Below are positions 35,390 to 47,970 of a stretch of 64,000 bases of DNA, in pieces. The translations under genes were made by a program, and so were the position numbers. Origin of the DNA: Ophiura sarsii (lineage: Eukaryota > Echinodermata > Ophiuroidea > Amphilepidida > Ophiuridae); assembly GCA_035610835.1 (NCBI GenBank), contig CM069441.1:84670677-84734676 (forward strand), written 5' to 3'. How positions within the stretch are numbered: the stretch's first letter is position 1; every line of letters begins with the position of its first letter. The notes below the pieces were generated by a model. The model ran no database searches, had not been told where the DNA came from, and saw nothing but the letters and a program-made list of their open reading frames with translations.

Positions 35390-35790
35390 GTGAGTATAAC
35401 TGCAAAGTTTGGTGTAATTTTCGTGATTTTTTACTAAGATTTTGAGATGCGAAATGTACGCACTATTCGTCGTTGAATACCACCATGCAAATGCAATGCT
35501 CACAGTACAGATAATGAGATATGCACTACAGAACTGTACATTCATTGACATTGATTATTAGACTTTCAGTACACAACACGGCACAGTACACTCATTTGCA
35601 CCACTACTTTCTGTACTGTAGTAGTACTACAGTACAGAAACACCAGTTGAGAAATGAGAAGTACATACACACAACACCTGCAGGTTTTAGCTATACGCCT
35701 ACTACGGACGACTTCACTTTACGTGTGTAACCTACTACTGTAGTCTGTCTTACAAGACTCGTGAGAGCGTTCATGATTCTGCTGCGGCGA

Positions 35791-36110
35791 GAGCATGTGT
35801 GGTCTAGAGTGGATAGGACGCAGGTCTCACAAAACAAAGGTTGCAAGTTCGAGCCCCGCAAGGTTCAACATGTTTGTATCCTTTGGGCAAGGTACTTAAC
35901 TTACATTTGTAGTCTCAATTGCCTCGTGGTTCGGAAGTCAAATAGAAATGGGGGTCCCGTGTATCGGAAGAGCAAAAATCCAAGCACGTTATAAAAAATT
36001 TAAAAATAAAAGGTCACAGATTCCTTCGTAAAAAGAGTAGGGGGTCATCCCGGTCTGTGGCTGTACACACATTGTCCCAAGGAAACTGGGGCCTTGGCGT
36101 TAATATAATA
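35791..36110 (+). mobile_element. tRNA-derived SINE, copy 2
   Basis: Same family as 5831-6160: tRNA-like head with TGGTCTAGAGTGGAT and AGTTCGAGCCCC, then body blocks CTCGTGGTTCGGAAGTC, CCCGTGTATCGGAAGAGC and GAGTAGGGGGTCATCCCGG. The shared 3' tail is missing. Confidence 0.85.
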
Positions 36111-36339
36111 TCCTGACTTATGGATTCTGCCGAGTATTAATGTATTTATTATTTAATTATTTTATTGATGCTTTCTTTATTGAGGGTAATATGCTTCAGT
36201 GACTTGCACTGCTTTCCAAGCAGGCCCTCATTTCGATACATACATTTGTAAATACATCAAAATAACAAATAACAGTGTTTTAAATATAATACAAATTATT
36301 CAATTATGATACGGCCTAATCCAAATTTTGTTCCACATT

Positions 36340-36541
36340 TCCCAAAAAGTTGCATGTTTTCATGAAATTTGCCTCGAAAGTTGGCGTTCAGATTGCGATG
36401 TCGTCAAAATTTGGAAGCTTTGCAATTAATTTACATGGTGAATCTAAAATATTATTTTTTTGTAATTTTTTTTTTTCCCCGACCGACCGACCCTCTTTTT
36501 TGTCAGCATGTTACCGGAAACAAACATTTTTTTTATTAGGC
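36340..36541. mobile_element. Fragment of a Harbinger-type family, inverted relative of 39231-40107
   Basis: CGACCGACCGACCCTCTTTT and CAGCATGTTACCGGAAACAA match the inverse of 39250-39300. Upstream, TTGCCTCGAAAGTTGGCGTT matches the inverse of 39410-39430. It ends with ATTAGGC. Confidence 0.75.
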
Positions 36542-36583
36542 GTACAGTGGAATAGGATTTGAATTGACCGAGTGACTTTTTTT

Positions 36584-36997
36584 CTAGATCAATACGAATA
36601 GATGGTGATAAATTGTTCCACAGATGACCAGATCTATATAAAGAAAAGTGCGCATACCAGAATTTGAGTTGATTTTAGGAATAATTAAAGTATTACTTGA
36701 ATGATTCCTGGTACATGTAGTATGATTGTGATAGTTATGTACAAATTCAAAATTGGATGATAAATAGGTTGGACTTATATCTTTTAGACATTTAAATAAA
36801 ATAATAAGTATTTGAATTTTCCATCTATCACTTAGTTTTGCCCAATGAAGTAAGTTCATCATGTCATTTATTGGTGTTCTGATATCAGCGGATAATATTG
36901 TTCTGGCTAAACAGTTGTGTAAGACTTGAAGTCTTGCTTGATATGAATTTGAACAGTTGGACCATACTGGGCTGGCATAATCAAAATGAGGAATCAC
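36584..36997 (-). pseudogene. LINE reverse transcriptase fragment, reverse strand
   Basis: An open frame on the minus strand begins IPHFDYASPVWSNCS and contains LQVLHNCLARTILSAD and DRWKIQILIILFKCL, the post-catalytic region of a non-LTR RT. The start is cut off next to the SINE at 37009. The fragment differs from the RTs at 1-861 and 5428-6880. Confidence 0.78.
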
Positions 36998-37008
36998 ATG
37001 TAGATGTA

Positions 37009-37157
37009 GTGTGGTCTAGTGGATATATCGCAGGTCTCACAATACAAAGGTTGTGAGTTCGAGCCCCGCTACGGCCAAAATGTTTGTATCCTACTATCCT
37101 TTAGGCAAGGTACTACATGTAAGTCTCAATTGCCTCATGGTTCAGAAGTCACATAGA
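37009..37157 (+). mobile_element. tRNA-derived SINE, copy 3 (3'-truncated)
   Basis: TGTGGTCTAGTGGATA head, GAGTTCGAGCCCCGCTACGG B-box region, then CAAGGTACT and CTCATGGTTCAGAAGTCACA. It abuts the upstream end of the LINE fragment at 36997. Confidence 0.85.
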
Positions 37158-37283
37158 AAAGGAAAAGAAGAAGAAAAAGAAAGAAGAAAAAAAATCGTTT
37201 TTGTTTGTTTGTTTTTTTGGTACCCGCCCAAAAAATAGGTTGGGTACCCGGGAATTGAAATACCCGTGAACTTGCAAGCCTAA

Positions 37284-37786
37284 GGCTAATGAAATATGAT
37301 TCCCAGTTTCCCGTTTCATATTTTTAAAAGAGTGGGTAGGTGTCTATTTCATTATTCATTATTCATTATTTCACTCAATTTCATTATTGCATCTGAAAAG
37401 GGTGTTTCTACTAACTACCTATTGATTTGTAATACATGTATTACACCTTAATTAACACTTTGAAAAACAATTAAGGAAGCATTTGTATATGTGTTATTGA
37501 AAATGTCAACAAATCTGTCTGAAATATTGCAACGTCAATTACATCTGAAATCTGAGTAGGTAATGCAAACAATTTCATTATCAACCATATACCATGACAC
37601 CACTGCCATAAAAATCCCTTAAAATCAACAGAAAGATATGCCTGGTATTTTGAGCCACTAAAAGTTTTGATTTTTATTCAAGTTTGTCAGAAAATGTAAT
37701 TTTGCACAAAATAATGAAAGTTTTGGTAAAACTGAAAAGTTGGGTCGGTAGGGAAACGGGTAACTGGAAATTACATTATACTAGCC
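37284..37786. mobile_element. Harbinger-type MITE
   Basis: TAA at 37281-37283 and 37787-37789. Ends GGCTAATGAAATATGATTCC and, inverted, GGCTAGTATAATGTAATTTC, with CCAGTT(T/A)CCCGTTTC shared further in. 503 bp, non-coding. Confidence 0.72.
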
Positions 37787-37986
37787 TAATGCATGTGCTG
37801 TGAGAATTGCACATGCTAAACTGCACCAATAAAGTATCTAAACACTTACAAATGGTTATCAAACAGTTATCTTCTGCGCATTTTGACACCTTTTTTGTTG
37901 CGCTACGATGTTGTTTGGCGGATTTATGGGCACTTGAGTGGCTTAAGGTCGAATTCAAAAGTTTTGTTTGTTTGTTGTTGTTGTTT

Positions 37987-38006
37987 GGGGGGGGGGGGGG
38001 GGGGGG
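37987..38006 (+). repeat. Poly(G) run, 20 nt, beside a TCGGGTACCCG repeat
   Basis: The G run is followed by TCGGGTACCCGTCTGG and AAATTCCCAGCCCTAG. Similar G-rich plus GGGTACCCG sequence is at 37218-37260, 43600-43680 and 50240-50275, suggesting a dispersed repeat. Confidence 0.6.
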
Positions 38007-38945
38007 TCGGGTACCCGTCTGGAAAATGGGTACAAAATTCCCAGCCCTAGTTGTAAGGGACTTTTTCTAAACTTACAGTAATATTTACACACATTTAAAG
38101 CAAATTAAGTGTTTGATAGGAAAAATCTACCCTTAATATTTTTACAGACATCATTTTTTATGGGGATGTTGCTTATAATGCGCCTGCCAATTTCAGAATT
38201 TGCCAAATTAGCACTTTTTGCCAAAAATCAACATTTTCAAACGATTATTCCAGGATGATCCAACATTTGGTCAAAATTTATGACCAAGATGATGGACCAT
38301 CTTACTTCTCACAACATACTAAAAAATCAGCATCACACTCCCTTCAATGTGGTAAATATAGCCAGCGTCCGGGAATAGGCATGTGTCGGAGACTAGGCAT
38401 ATCTACCCTACGGAGATTTGACTAACATTTACTATCTCACCTTGTTCTTTGGACCAATAATTTGGCAATTGTGATGGTGAATTGAATCCACTGGTGTGAA
38501 AAAGAGCGAAAAAATGTACTTTAAAACAAAGCGCTAAAATAATTAACGAAATAAAAGGTGATTTGACCCCTACCCAGCATGCAGTGTCTAGACTCGATCC
38601 TCATGTCTTCCCTATTTTCCACACGTCCCCCGCGATTAAAGATGGCAGTCATATAGAGGGACGTGGGAACCCAGTCTAATGCAGTGTCACTCGTGAATGA
38701 AATGAATAATAATTACCCATGAATCACCTGGGTAAGGTCCATCGACAACATTAGATTTTGGAGTCTAGACTGTAATTTCGCGGCGACATTTTCGCCGATA
38801 ATTTCATCATTCACCACTGTCACAAATACGAATCACAAGCCTAGTCACTACGGAACAACCACAGGAACAAGTAAGGACAATTTTGGGAACTACAAATGTC
38901 AATTGTAACACAAAAAGAAGGATTTTAAGGTAAGGCCTAAATCAA

Positions 38946-40236
38946 TAAATTTAGGCCTGCTTCCGAGGGACTTTGGCCATCCTCCAAGTACCGAAATCAT
39001 GAGATTTCGGTACCAAAGGACTAGGGTCGATTATGCTTTACATGGTTTTTTACATGTAACTTTTTTTCTTTTTTGTCAATCCTGTATATTAGCTTTATAT
39101 AGGCAGATGATGAAAGTCAGTGTTATGTTTCCTGTAACATTTTTTCCAAACCATAAGGCCAAGTAACAAAAATAACAAGTTACTCGTCCCCACCCACTCC
39201 GATTTTGGACGCCACACCAATTTTTTGTTAGGCCTAACAAAAATAAATGTTTGTTTCCGGTAACATGCTGACAAAAAAGAGGGTCGGTCGGTCGGGATTT
39301 TTTTTTATTTTACAAAAAAATATTATTTTAGATTCACCATGTAAATGAATTGCAAAGCTTCCGGATTTTGACCGTCATCGCAATCTGAACGCCCGGTCTG
39401 AACAGTGAACGCCAACTTTCGAGGCAAATTTCATTCATTATTTTATTATAATTCATTAAATGTAAATACACTGCATTTTCTCATTAAAAAATAAATGTTT
39501 TCCTTCGATCGTACTTTGCTAAACTTGGGGAATTAATTTATCGATGTAAACAAGCATTAACCTTTTAGCAATCTGCTTTGAACAACGTGATAATGCGCTT
39601 TACTTCTCAACATGTGCGCGAGAGACTTTTGCATGCCCGAACTGAGGTTAATAATATGATATTTCTTTTCTGTTCCACACGGTTCCCAGTGTGTTATTTT
39701 TACCATGTTACGCTACATGTACGTCATTTCATGTGGTTGGTTGGTTTGTTGGTGGTACCAAAAATCATAATTATTGCGATAACCGCAAATACTGCGCTGT
39801 TGTTGATGAATGGAAATAAACTTTTAGGCGTACGGACGAACGGAAAGTAAACTTCAGAATTGTTGCAGAATTCATGGAAATGGGTACATTCAAATTGGAC
39901 CTTCGGCAAAATGGGAATGTAAAACTAAATGGGAATGTAACATTTTTATTCTCTCAATACATTTCCGTACATTTGGACTGAAAAAATACGAACGGTAGGA
40001 AGAAAATAAATTTTATTTTTTCAAAATATTGATAAAATGTTTACGATCGGCAGGTTTTGAGAGGGTCGGTCGGGTTACCGGAAAAAGAAAGAAAAAAATG
40101 TTAGGCCTTATTTGTTATTTAAAAAAACCAAAAAACCAAAAAGAAAGCAAAAACAACGAAAATCAACAAAAAATATCGTAGCCCTAACTCTCACACCTAC
40201 ATGTATTAATATCAAGTGTATCCTTCATTTTTATTG
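38946..40236 (+). repeat. Tandem segmental duplication, unit 1
   Basis: Begins TAAATTTAGGCCTGCTTCCG and closely matches unit 2 (40261-41247) through TCATGAGATTTCGGTACC, TTTATATAGGCAGATGATGA, ACCATAAGGCCAAGTAAC, AATATCGTAGCCCTAACTCT and TATCAAGTGTATCCTTC. It carries a Harbinger-type insertion (39231-40107) that unit 2 lacks. Confidence 0.9.
39231..40107. mobile_element. Harbinger-type element, 877 bp
   Basis: TTA at 39228-39230 and 40108-40110. Ends GGCCTAACA...TTTCCGGTAAC and the inverse, followed by GGGTCGGTCGG on both sides. No recognised transposase. It is absent from the second duplication unit. An inverted relative lies at 36340-36541. Confidence 0.82.
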
Positions 40237-40260
40237 GAGAATTTTTATTGCAGGCCTAAA

Positions 40261-41247
40261 TAAATTTAGGCCTGCTTCCGAGGGACTTTGGCCATCCTCC
40301 AAGTACCGAAATCATGAGATTTCGGTACCAAAGGACTAGGGTCGATTATGCTTTACATGGTTTTTACATGTAACTATTTTGGCAATCCTGTATATGAAGA
40401 GGTATTTTGCAAAAGGGCCTACATCCACTTTGGCTCTTATTGAGAAAAAGTCAAAAAACTGTTTCTAAATATTCAAGTTGAGCAATTGAAAAACTGAATG
40501 GATTATGAAAGAGGTACACTACATACTAATTGAAATTGATATAAATTTTAAATGTGCTAGTTTTAATTTTTTTTTAAATCATGTTTACATTTTTTGAAAA
40601 TTTGGATGTAGGCCCTTTTGCAACAAAACTCGCCTTTTGCAACAAAACAACAACTTCAATGGCTGTTTACAATGAGATGTAGGTATTTTTGAAAAAAATG
40701 ACTTTATTTCCTTGAAACATATGATTGTGACCTATACATTTCAATATCAAACTTATTTATTTTCAATGATTAAAATAAATGATTTTTTGTGTGTGGTATT
40801 TTTTCTTTATGTACAAACAGATGGAGTATCCCGATATAATTCTGGATACAGGCCCTTTTGCAACAAAACAACAATTTCAATGGCTGTTTACAATGAGATG
40901 TAGGTCTTTTTGAAAAAAAATGACTTTGTTCCCTTGAAACATATGATTTTTCCCTATACATTTCTATATCAAACTCATTTTTTGAAAAAATGCACCATAG
41001 CCCTTTTGCAAAATACCTCTTCATATTAGCTTTATATAGGCAGATGATGAAAGTCAGTGTTATGTTTCCTGTAACATTTTTTCCAAACCATAAGGCCAAG
41101 TAACAAAAATAACATGCTACTCGTCCCCACCCACATTAAAAAAAAAAGATTAAAAAAAACAACAACGAAAATCAACAAAAAATATCGTAGCCCTAACTCT
41201 CACACCTACATATGTATTAATATCAAGTGTATCCTTCATTTTTATTG
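40261..41247 (+). repeat. Tandem segmental duplication, unit 2
   Basis: Second copy of 38946-40236. It lacks the Harbinger insertion but carries a TA-flanked MITE (40395-41023) that unit 1 lacks. Confidence 0.9.
40395..41023. mobile_element. TA-flanked MITE with empty site in the window
   Basis: Ends TGAAGAGGTATTTTGCAAAA and the inverse, identical over about 24 bp. TA at 40393-40394 and 41024-41025. Unit 1 reads CCTGTATATTAGC without the insert, showing that the target is TA. The interior contains a tandem duplication of about 210 bp (AACTTCAATGGCTGTTTACA and a near copy). Confidence 0.92.
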
Positions 41248-41562
41248 AGCAATGTCATCATCTTTCTTGCATGAAGGCCTACTATTTCCACAACAAAATC
41301 GTGAGAAAATCCTCATTGCAACTATTTAGCGTATTTAATCCCTCCTAGATTGCCTAACTTTTAATTACTTTTTTAGATACAAAAATGAACTGATGTCGGA
41401 CGTCGGTGATGAATGAACCTGCTGTAATTGAATGATTATGAAAACACTAACTGCAGAGTCTACTACATGTATACCAATTGCACTTGCAGATTGTATTGAT
41501 GCTGAGCGTCATAAATTTACTTAACAAGTGTACTGTATCTGTAGTGGGTACTATAGTATGAG

Positions 41563-42906
41563 TAAGCTTAGGGGTTTCCCGTGTTCACGGTATTCACGCC
41601 GCAATTCACGGTATTCATGCTAAAATCATCAAAATCGCGGATTTTGTAAACAGTACCGTAAAATCGCGGAATTGTTATTTCAGCCGCGATAATTGTCCGA
41701 CAAGCCGATTTTTACAGTTTTATTTAATAGCATAAATCAATTTTCCGAATTCCTATTGAAATATTTCCTTTCAAGACGATATCGACGCACAATGTACTGT
41801 GCATTCAACTCTAGGCCTACTTGACACGACTGATTGAAGTTCAATTGTATAATATCGAATTTATTTGAATGAGATAAACAAAAGACCGTCGTCTTCTAAA
41901 GAAATAAGTAGGCCTACTTCAATCAAACCCAACTTCAAAAGAACATAGAGATTGTTTACATACGCCACCCTCTTCAGAAACGTTGTTAGTCGATACAAAA
42001 AATAATCCAGCGTGTTCAATGGGTGATTATTGATTCAAGACCCTTTAAGAGCATGACTCACATGTTTCAATGTCACAAAAAGCTATAAAACGACATCAAA
42101 CAACATCGTATCGCCATCATTCATATTGCATTGCATTGCATTGTATTGCATTACATTGCATTACAAGGTGCTTACAATAGCTTTCAATGGCAAAGGCAGT
42201 GAGCCTACGACGCCGGGGGTCACCCAGATGTAAATCGTATTGAAAATACATGTGGCAATTCAAAGAGTATTTTAGAGCACCGTCATTACGAACTCCGATG
42301 GTTCCCGTTTCTTTTGACGACGACAACATTAATGAATATTCAACATAATTCATTCATAAAAAAGTCATGTGATGATGAATAAATTACAATTATATTTTTG
42401 TAAATACAAAAGAGCTCTGTGATTGGTAGAGATTTGTTATAAATGTTTACATGTTTTCAGGTCACATCATGACCTCGCAAGGAAAAACAAAATAATTTAC
42501 ATACAGTAACTTAAAAAACGTAACATGAAAAATATTTTTAAAATGTTTTTTGGGGCTATATTTGTACAAATGGTTGCGCAAAACAGCTTTATTATTAATT
42601 TCAATAATGTACAAAACATTTTGTCTGCATTTAGTACGAAAAATATAGATTTTATTACTACTTTCATGCGGGATTTCTAACAACACGTGTACATCAACGC
42701 AGGTCTTTAGTAACTGGCAAAAATGCCGCCTAGGCCGCCGGGAATTGGTAAATGCCTAAAAATACGACCTGCGCTCCGAGCTCCGTAAATCACGGAATTT
42801 CGGCGCGGTTTTTTCTTGAAATCTCAATAATCACGGTAAATCACGCTTTTCACAAACATTGCCCACGGTTTTCACCTAAAAAATTCACGGGAAATCCCTA
42901 AGCTTA
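41563..42906. mobile_element. Non-autonomous hAT element, 1.34 kb
   Basis: A perfect 8-bp duplication AGTATGAG lies at 41555-41562 and 42907-42914. Ends TAAGCTTAGGGGTTTCCCGT and, inverted, TAAGCTTAGGGATTTCCCGT. TTCACGGTATTCACGC-like words recur near both ends, and a (TTGCA)n run lies at 42125-42165. No transposase recognised. Confidence 0.87.
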
Positions 42907-43481
42907 AGTATGAGGTGATACAATTTCAAGTCAGTTTGTCTTAGAAATTGAATTCTTAAATTATAGCCTAGGCAAGGGCGGACATCCGGGATTGGTAGTT
43001 GATAACAAATTCCATTGGTTAGAAAACATCATCATACAGGTGCATTTCCAGGTGAAAACACTATTAACAAATTGCTTTCACCGGCAAAGCGCATTGTGAT
43101 GTAAAATAAAAAAAACAGGACCTTAGATGACTCCAGGGTTCTAGCCAGGACCATTTTAGAATCGGGTAAATTTACTGACGGCGAACGGAGAAAATGTAGC
43201 GAACGAAGTGCAGTGGATAGCATGGGATCCAGAGGCCTTCTTAATGTCTTTTTAGGGTTTTTTAATGCCACTTTGTCTCACCAGTCTGCCACATAATTTC
43301 TTGTTTTATGAGGCAGTTTAATGATTTTATCCACAAATTGTAAAAAAAGAAAGAAAAAAGAGTGCCGGGCGGCCAGATCTTATACTAAATTGTTTAATTA
43401 ATTCTTATCAAAAGTATGATTCTTTCAACTGTCTGTGTAAAAATACAATTTATTTCAAAAGCCACAACATCTTAATTCAAC

Positions 43482-43580
43482 ATACCGTTTGTCCTCAGTG
43501 TGCACGCAGGGAGTGGAAAATGAACATTACATACTGTTTGTCCTCAGTGTGCACGCAGGGAATGGAAAGTGTACATTACT
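43482..43580 (+). repeat. Tandem duplication, about 50 bp x 2
   Basis: GTTTGTCCTCAGTGTGCACG followed by CAGGGARTGGAAARTG occurs twice. Confidence 0.85.
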
Positions 43581-44021
43581 CAACAACAACAACAAATTTG
43601 GGGTTGGGGGAGGGGGGGTTGGGTGCCACCCGAAAAATAAGTCAGGTACTCGGGTACACAATTACCTGAAAATCCCACCCTTAATACATGTAGCATTACT
43701 GTTCTGATGGAATATCTAACCGGTCAGATTTGTTAATACAAATGCAATCCATGCATATGCGTACAATTTTGGCATTACGCAAGCGTCACACACAATTCAC
43801 AATGTGCCATGCGAGCGTTTTGCACGCCTACGCTCTTCTGAATTCATTCCTATCTTAGCAGGTTCGCCAATTTGGAACTAACTATACATTGAGTTTGTTT
43901 TGATTGATTCTCAATATGTCTATTGGACCATTATGATTTCCTCTTATTGCGCTGATAAATCCAAATCAGAATGTCTGGCTACAATTTATATTGCTGAGTG
44001 TTACACCACAGATCCTGAAAC

Positions 44022-44376
44022 AAGGATCTTATGTTCCGATCACTTTATTTATATTTTCACATCTGACCATATTTTGATATCAAATGAAAACCCAAATTTT
44101 TCTCATTTCTGTAAAATCTTAGGTGCAAGATATGTTCCATTTAGACAGTATAGGCCAAAATGCAGTGAATTACCATCAAAGGTGGTTTAATAAAACCACC
44201 CGGCTATTTGTGTACTACTCAATGGTTGAATTTCATGTCATCTTGTGCTTCTAAAATAAGAACCTTGGAGTTATGCAACTCAAACTTTGGAATATGACTA
44301 TTTTGAGGATAACCTTCATCATGTAGAATAATAAACATCAAGTTGAAAATCAGACCAGAAATCAGAACACCTACCT
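44022..44376. mobile_element. TTAA-type MITE, relative of 63581-63929
   Basis: The right end ACCT is followed by TTAA (44377-44380). The left end AGGATCTTATGTTCCGATC has lost a clear TTAA. It shares TTGTGCTTCTAAAATAAGAA and AAACATCAAGTTGAAAATC with the 63581 copy. Confidence 0.75.
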
Positions 44377-45184
44377 TTAACCCTTAAACCCCCTTATCCA
44401 GATTTTTAACCGGGATCTCAATTTTAGTAGAGAAAATACCAACTAACTGACTGACGAATTAGGGGAAATATCTAATCACATAAAATATATTGTAATATTT
44501 TGCCAATATAGCCATGCAATAGTGTTGACCTGTGAAATCCATGAGCTAATGTCTACACAAAACCATTTATAATTATTCATTATTATTGCTAGCCCTCGTT
44601 TTATCCAGGCACCTATTATACCAGGTTAGCTAGAATTGAGGCGATATTATATTTTCTGCCATGCCCATTGCTAGTGGATTTTTTATGATCAATCTTCAGC
44701 TAAAGCAGAGCTCTCTCTGTCACCTGTGGTTGCATTAATGATATTGTCTTGTATTGTATTTTACCAATCCCTTTTTTCTGTCCATGATCACAGTATAGGA
44801 GATCAGCTAAGAGCTCTGAAATACATGATGTGATTATGTCAAGCAAAATCAGTAGAAAGTCATCAACTTGATATTGCAATACTGATTTTAAAAAAATGAA
44901 ACCCCCCCCCCCCAAAAAAAAACACACAGTTATTTTGTACATTGTTTTTATAATGGTTAACAGGAAAAACAGGTGGTTGTTTGTTTGTTTGGGGTTTTTT
45001 TTCACAAAAATGTTGATCATAGGTTCAACCCAAAACATCATCCTAATCACATGGATACTGTCCAAAATATGTTTTTTTATTGATCAATGGTTTAGATTTT
45101 AGTGCTGGGTGCGAGTCCCGGGAAATCGAGTCCTGCCCGAAAATTTGCCTGAAGAAGTGGTTAATTCCTTCATCAGTCATCTTC

Positions 45185-45332
45185 AGAAGATTAGATTGCT
45201 AAAATCACTAAATATTTTGTTGGAAGATTAGATTGCTAATATCACTAAATATTTTGTTGGAAGATTAGATCGCTAAAATCACTAAATATTTTGTTGGAAG
45301 ATTAGATTGCTAAAATCACTAAATATTTTGTT
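45185..45332 (+). repeat. Tandem repeat, 37 bp x 4
   Basis: Unit GGAAGATTAGATTGCTAAAA plus TCACTAAATATTTTGTT, starting at about 45185, 45222, 45259 and 45296 with single-base differences. Confidence 0.93.
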
Positions 45333-45692
45333 GATATTAGACCTGTGCATGGTCAAATATATAAATGGATTGAGGTTTCTACCCATGTAAAACTATAAGA
45401 CTCCACTACAGTCTACAACCAATAAAATCATGGACAAGTCAATTGCACATGAAGTCTTTAAACTGCAATATTATATAAGTCAATCTCCACTGCTTTGATA
45501 GAATGAGCTAAACAAAAATTGTAACTTGTTAAAGCCCGTGGCAACTACTAAATGGTGGACAAACTGACCGTGAATCTTACTAGATATTATTAATTAACAT
45601 ATATACAGAATCTATGGTGTTAAATTAATTTTAAAAAAGGAGCATCGTCAAAATTACATTTTTATGTTTCCTATCGTTTATCTTTGTTATAG

Positions 45693-46654
45693 TAGGAGTG
45701 GGCTATAGAGGGTCATTTTTAGGTCATATAGTTTCAGATCACGCTTGCTACATGATTTTTTGATGACTTTATGCGTACTGACAACATTTCAACAACAAAA
45801 TTGAAAAAATTGCGAAATCCAGGGTGCCCCGGCCAAAAAACCACAAAAAGGCGGCCATTTTGGAAAAAACAGTTTTTGATCATAACTCAGTCATTTTTGG
45901 TCTATTTTATTTGATTTTGGTGGCAATACCCATGTGTAAGGGTACAATATGTCATTCTATGCTAGTTTCGTCTCATATAACCCCTTCGTTTTCTTGTAAT
46001 ACATGAAATATGTTAAGAGTGTGTCAAAAACATTGTCTGAAGATTTGAGCACGTTACCTCATTTCATTTTACCGTGGCATCCATTTTAAAATCACAAGAA
46101 CGCGTTAAAAGCACATCCATAGGATAGTACAGGGGTCAACGAACTTTCATTAGTGTGTGTTTCAATGGAGACAATTCAAAGATGTTCAAAATGGTAGTGT
46201 ACCTTCAAAACAACAAATGGTATTTTACTCAGATTTTTAGGAAATGCCTAAATTGTGACTCCTATCATATTTCAACATTAGAATTTGAGATGCTTCGATG
46301 CGAAAGGTATTTTTTAAACAGCGCCCCACAGGGCTATTTTCACTAAAAATGCCATTTTCAGGAAAACGAAACATCGTCATGCGATAAAAGTTGCATAAGA
46401 TTATTCCATGTCCCCACAAACATGGGTATTGCCACCAAAATAAAATTGATTGGACCAAAAATGATTGATTTATGATCAAAATACTGTTTTTCCAAAATGG
46501 CCGACTTTTTGTGGTTTTTTGGCCGGGGCACCCTGGATTTTGCATATTTTTCTATTTTGTTTTGAAAAATGCTGTCATCAGGACGTATAAAGTCATCAAA
46601 AAATCATGTAGCAAGCATGATCTGAAACTATGACCCTCTAATAGCCCACTCCTA
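45693..46654. mobile_element. Foldback element with ~300-bp arms
   Basis: The left arm (45693-45990) and right arm (46365-46654) are inverted copies. They start TAGGAGTGGGCTATAGAGGG and, inverted, TAGGAGTGGGCTATTAGAGG, and share GGTGCCCCGGCCAAAAAACC. The flanks GTTATAG and GTTATAA suggest a 7-bp or longer duplication. The 370-bp centre is not repeated and no protein is recognised. Confidence 0.85.
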
Positions 46655-47661
46655 GTTATAACGACAGATTTATACAAACAATATTTGAAAACACATTTAA
46701 CTATGTTTTTGAAAAGGAATCGGAGTCTACTGAACATGGATATCAAGAGTAAAAGGCATTTAAAACATTTAGTTTTGCAACGCCCTCTATTGCTCAAATG
46801 TGTCAGATTGGCAGATTGGCTGGATTAAGCCACTGGTGGAATGAGTACATGTAGATGCCTGGGGCTTCAATGTTATTATAAATAGGTGGAGTATTTTTTT
46901 CCATTTATAATCCACCATTAATTAAGCGCCATTTTCATTTTGAAGCAAATACAATTTGTATACCAAAACAATCTTGGCTCTGAATAATATAATCCACAGA
47001 GTCAAGAGCAATTGTTTGATATTCAACAATAAGATAAATAATGGATAACTGACACCCACAACTTTAAGAAAATCTAATCAGAGTGTAGTATCTAGTAGAT
47101 GTACAGTACATGTATAGTACATACATCCTATTCCCAGCCTAAGAAATGTCTTTAATACATTGATTTCCAAGACATCAATCATACTGAACTAGTACACCAC
47201 TAGTGTTATAGCCTTGATCAGGCTTCTAAAATTATTTAAAATAATGGAGTCCCTATTGTCCGTAACCAGCTGGTGTTGCTGACACCGTGACACGTAAAAA
47301 TCCAACCCTTCTCCATTAAGCTGAATATAGCGTGCTAAGACAAGTGACATAGGATTTACGAACTGAAAGCTGTTCTAAAAAATTGACGCACTGTTTTAAT
47401 TCAAAAAATCTTCTTTTGAATGAAAGCCAAATGTGTGAACTAACCTTTAGGCTCAAAACTTGGGTTAATAACTTAACAGCGCATATTGTAGGCCAAGTTG
47501 CACGATAACAAGGCAGACTTTTTCTTTTCACTTTTCAAAGTGCATGTACACTGGTTATAAATACAGCATGATGACTTTTCGGGTCATTTTTATGCTAACA
47601 ATTTTTTGAAAATAAAGGCCAGGTGCAGCATTTTTGCACTAACGCTCAAAATGTGGGTTAA

Positions 47662-47927
47662 CCCTAACCCCGGTTTAGGATTTTTGACCGGGATCACAAT
47701 TTTCGAGGAAAAAACACCAACTAAATCTCCGGGGACCTGCCGGGATTCGATCCGGGGTCCGGGGACCCTCCGTTCTCAAGCCCCACCTTCCCACCTCAGC
47801 TACACATTCGTGCAGTATACTGCACTCATTATACAGGCTCGGTTGACTACGTCATCGAAAACCGACGGCGCATGCGTTTGGAGAGGGACTTTGGATTAGC
47901 ATTTTTTAGCACTCAAGGGGGTTAGGG
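47662..47927 (-). mobile_element. TTAA-flanked element with tRNA-like core, copy A
   Basis: TTAA at 47658-47661 and 47928-47931. Ends CCCTAACCCC and the inverse. Minus strand B box GGATCGAATCC is present. A 15-bp deletion relative to copy B removes the A box. It shares most of its length with the next element. Confidence 0.85.
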
Positions 47928-47970
47928 TTAATAGAACACAAAAAAAAATTTTTTTATTTTTTTACCATAA

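Noticed and set aside
43900..44190. 96-codon plus-strand frame
   Set aside because: Mostly within the TTAA-type MITE at 44022-44376; its relative at 63581 does not keep the frame clearly.
45185..45332. CRISPR-like array
   Set aside because: The 37-bp units are directly adjacent with no variable spacers; it is a plain tandem repeat in a eukaryotic intron.
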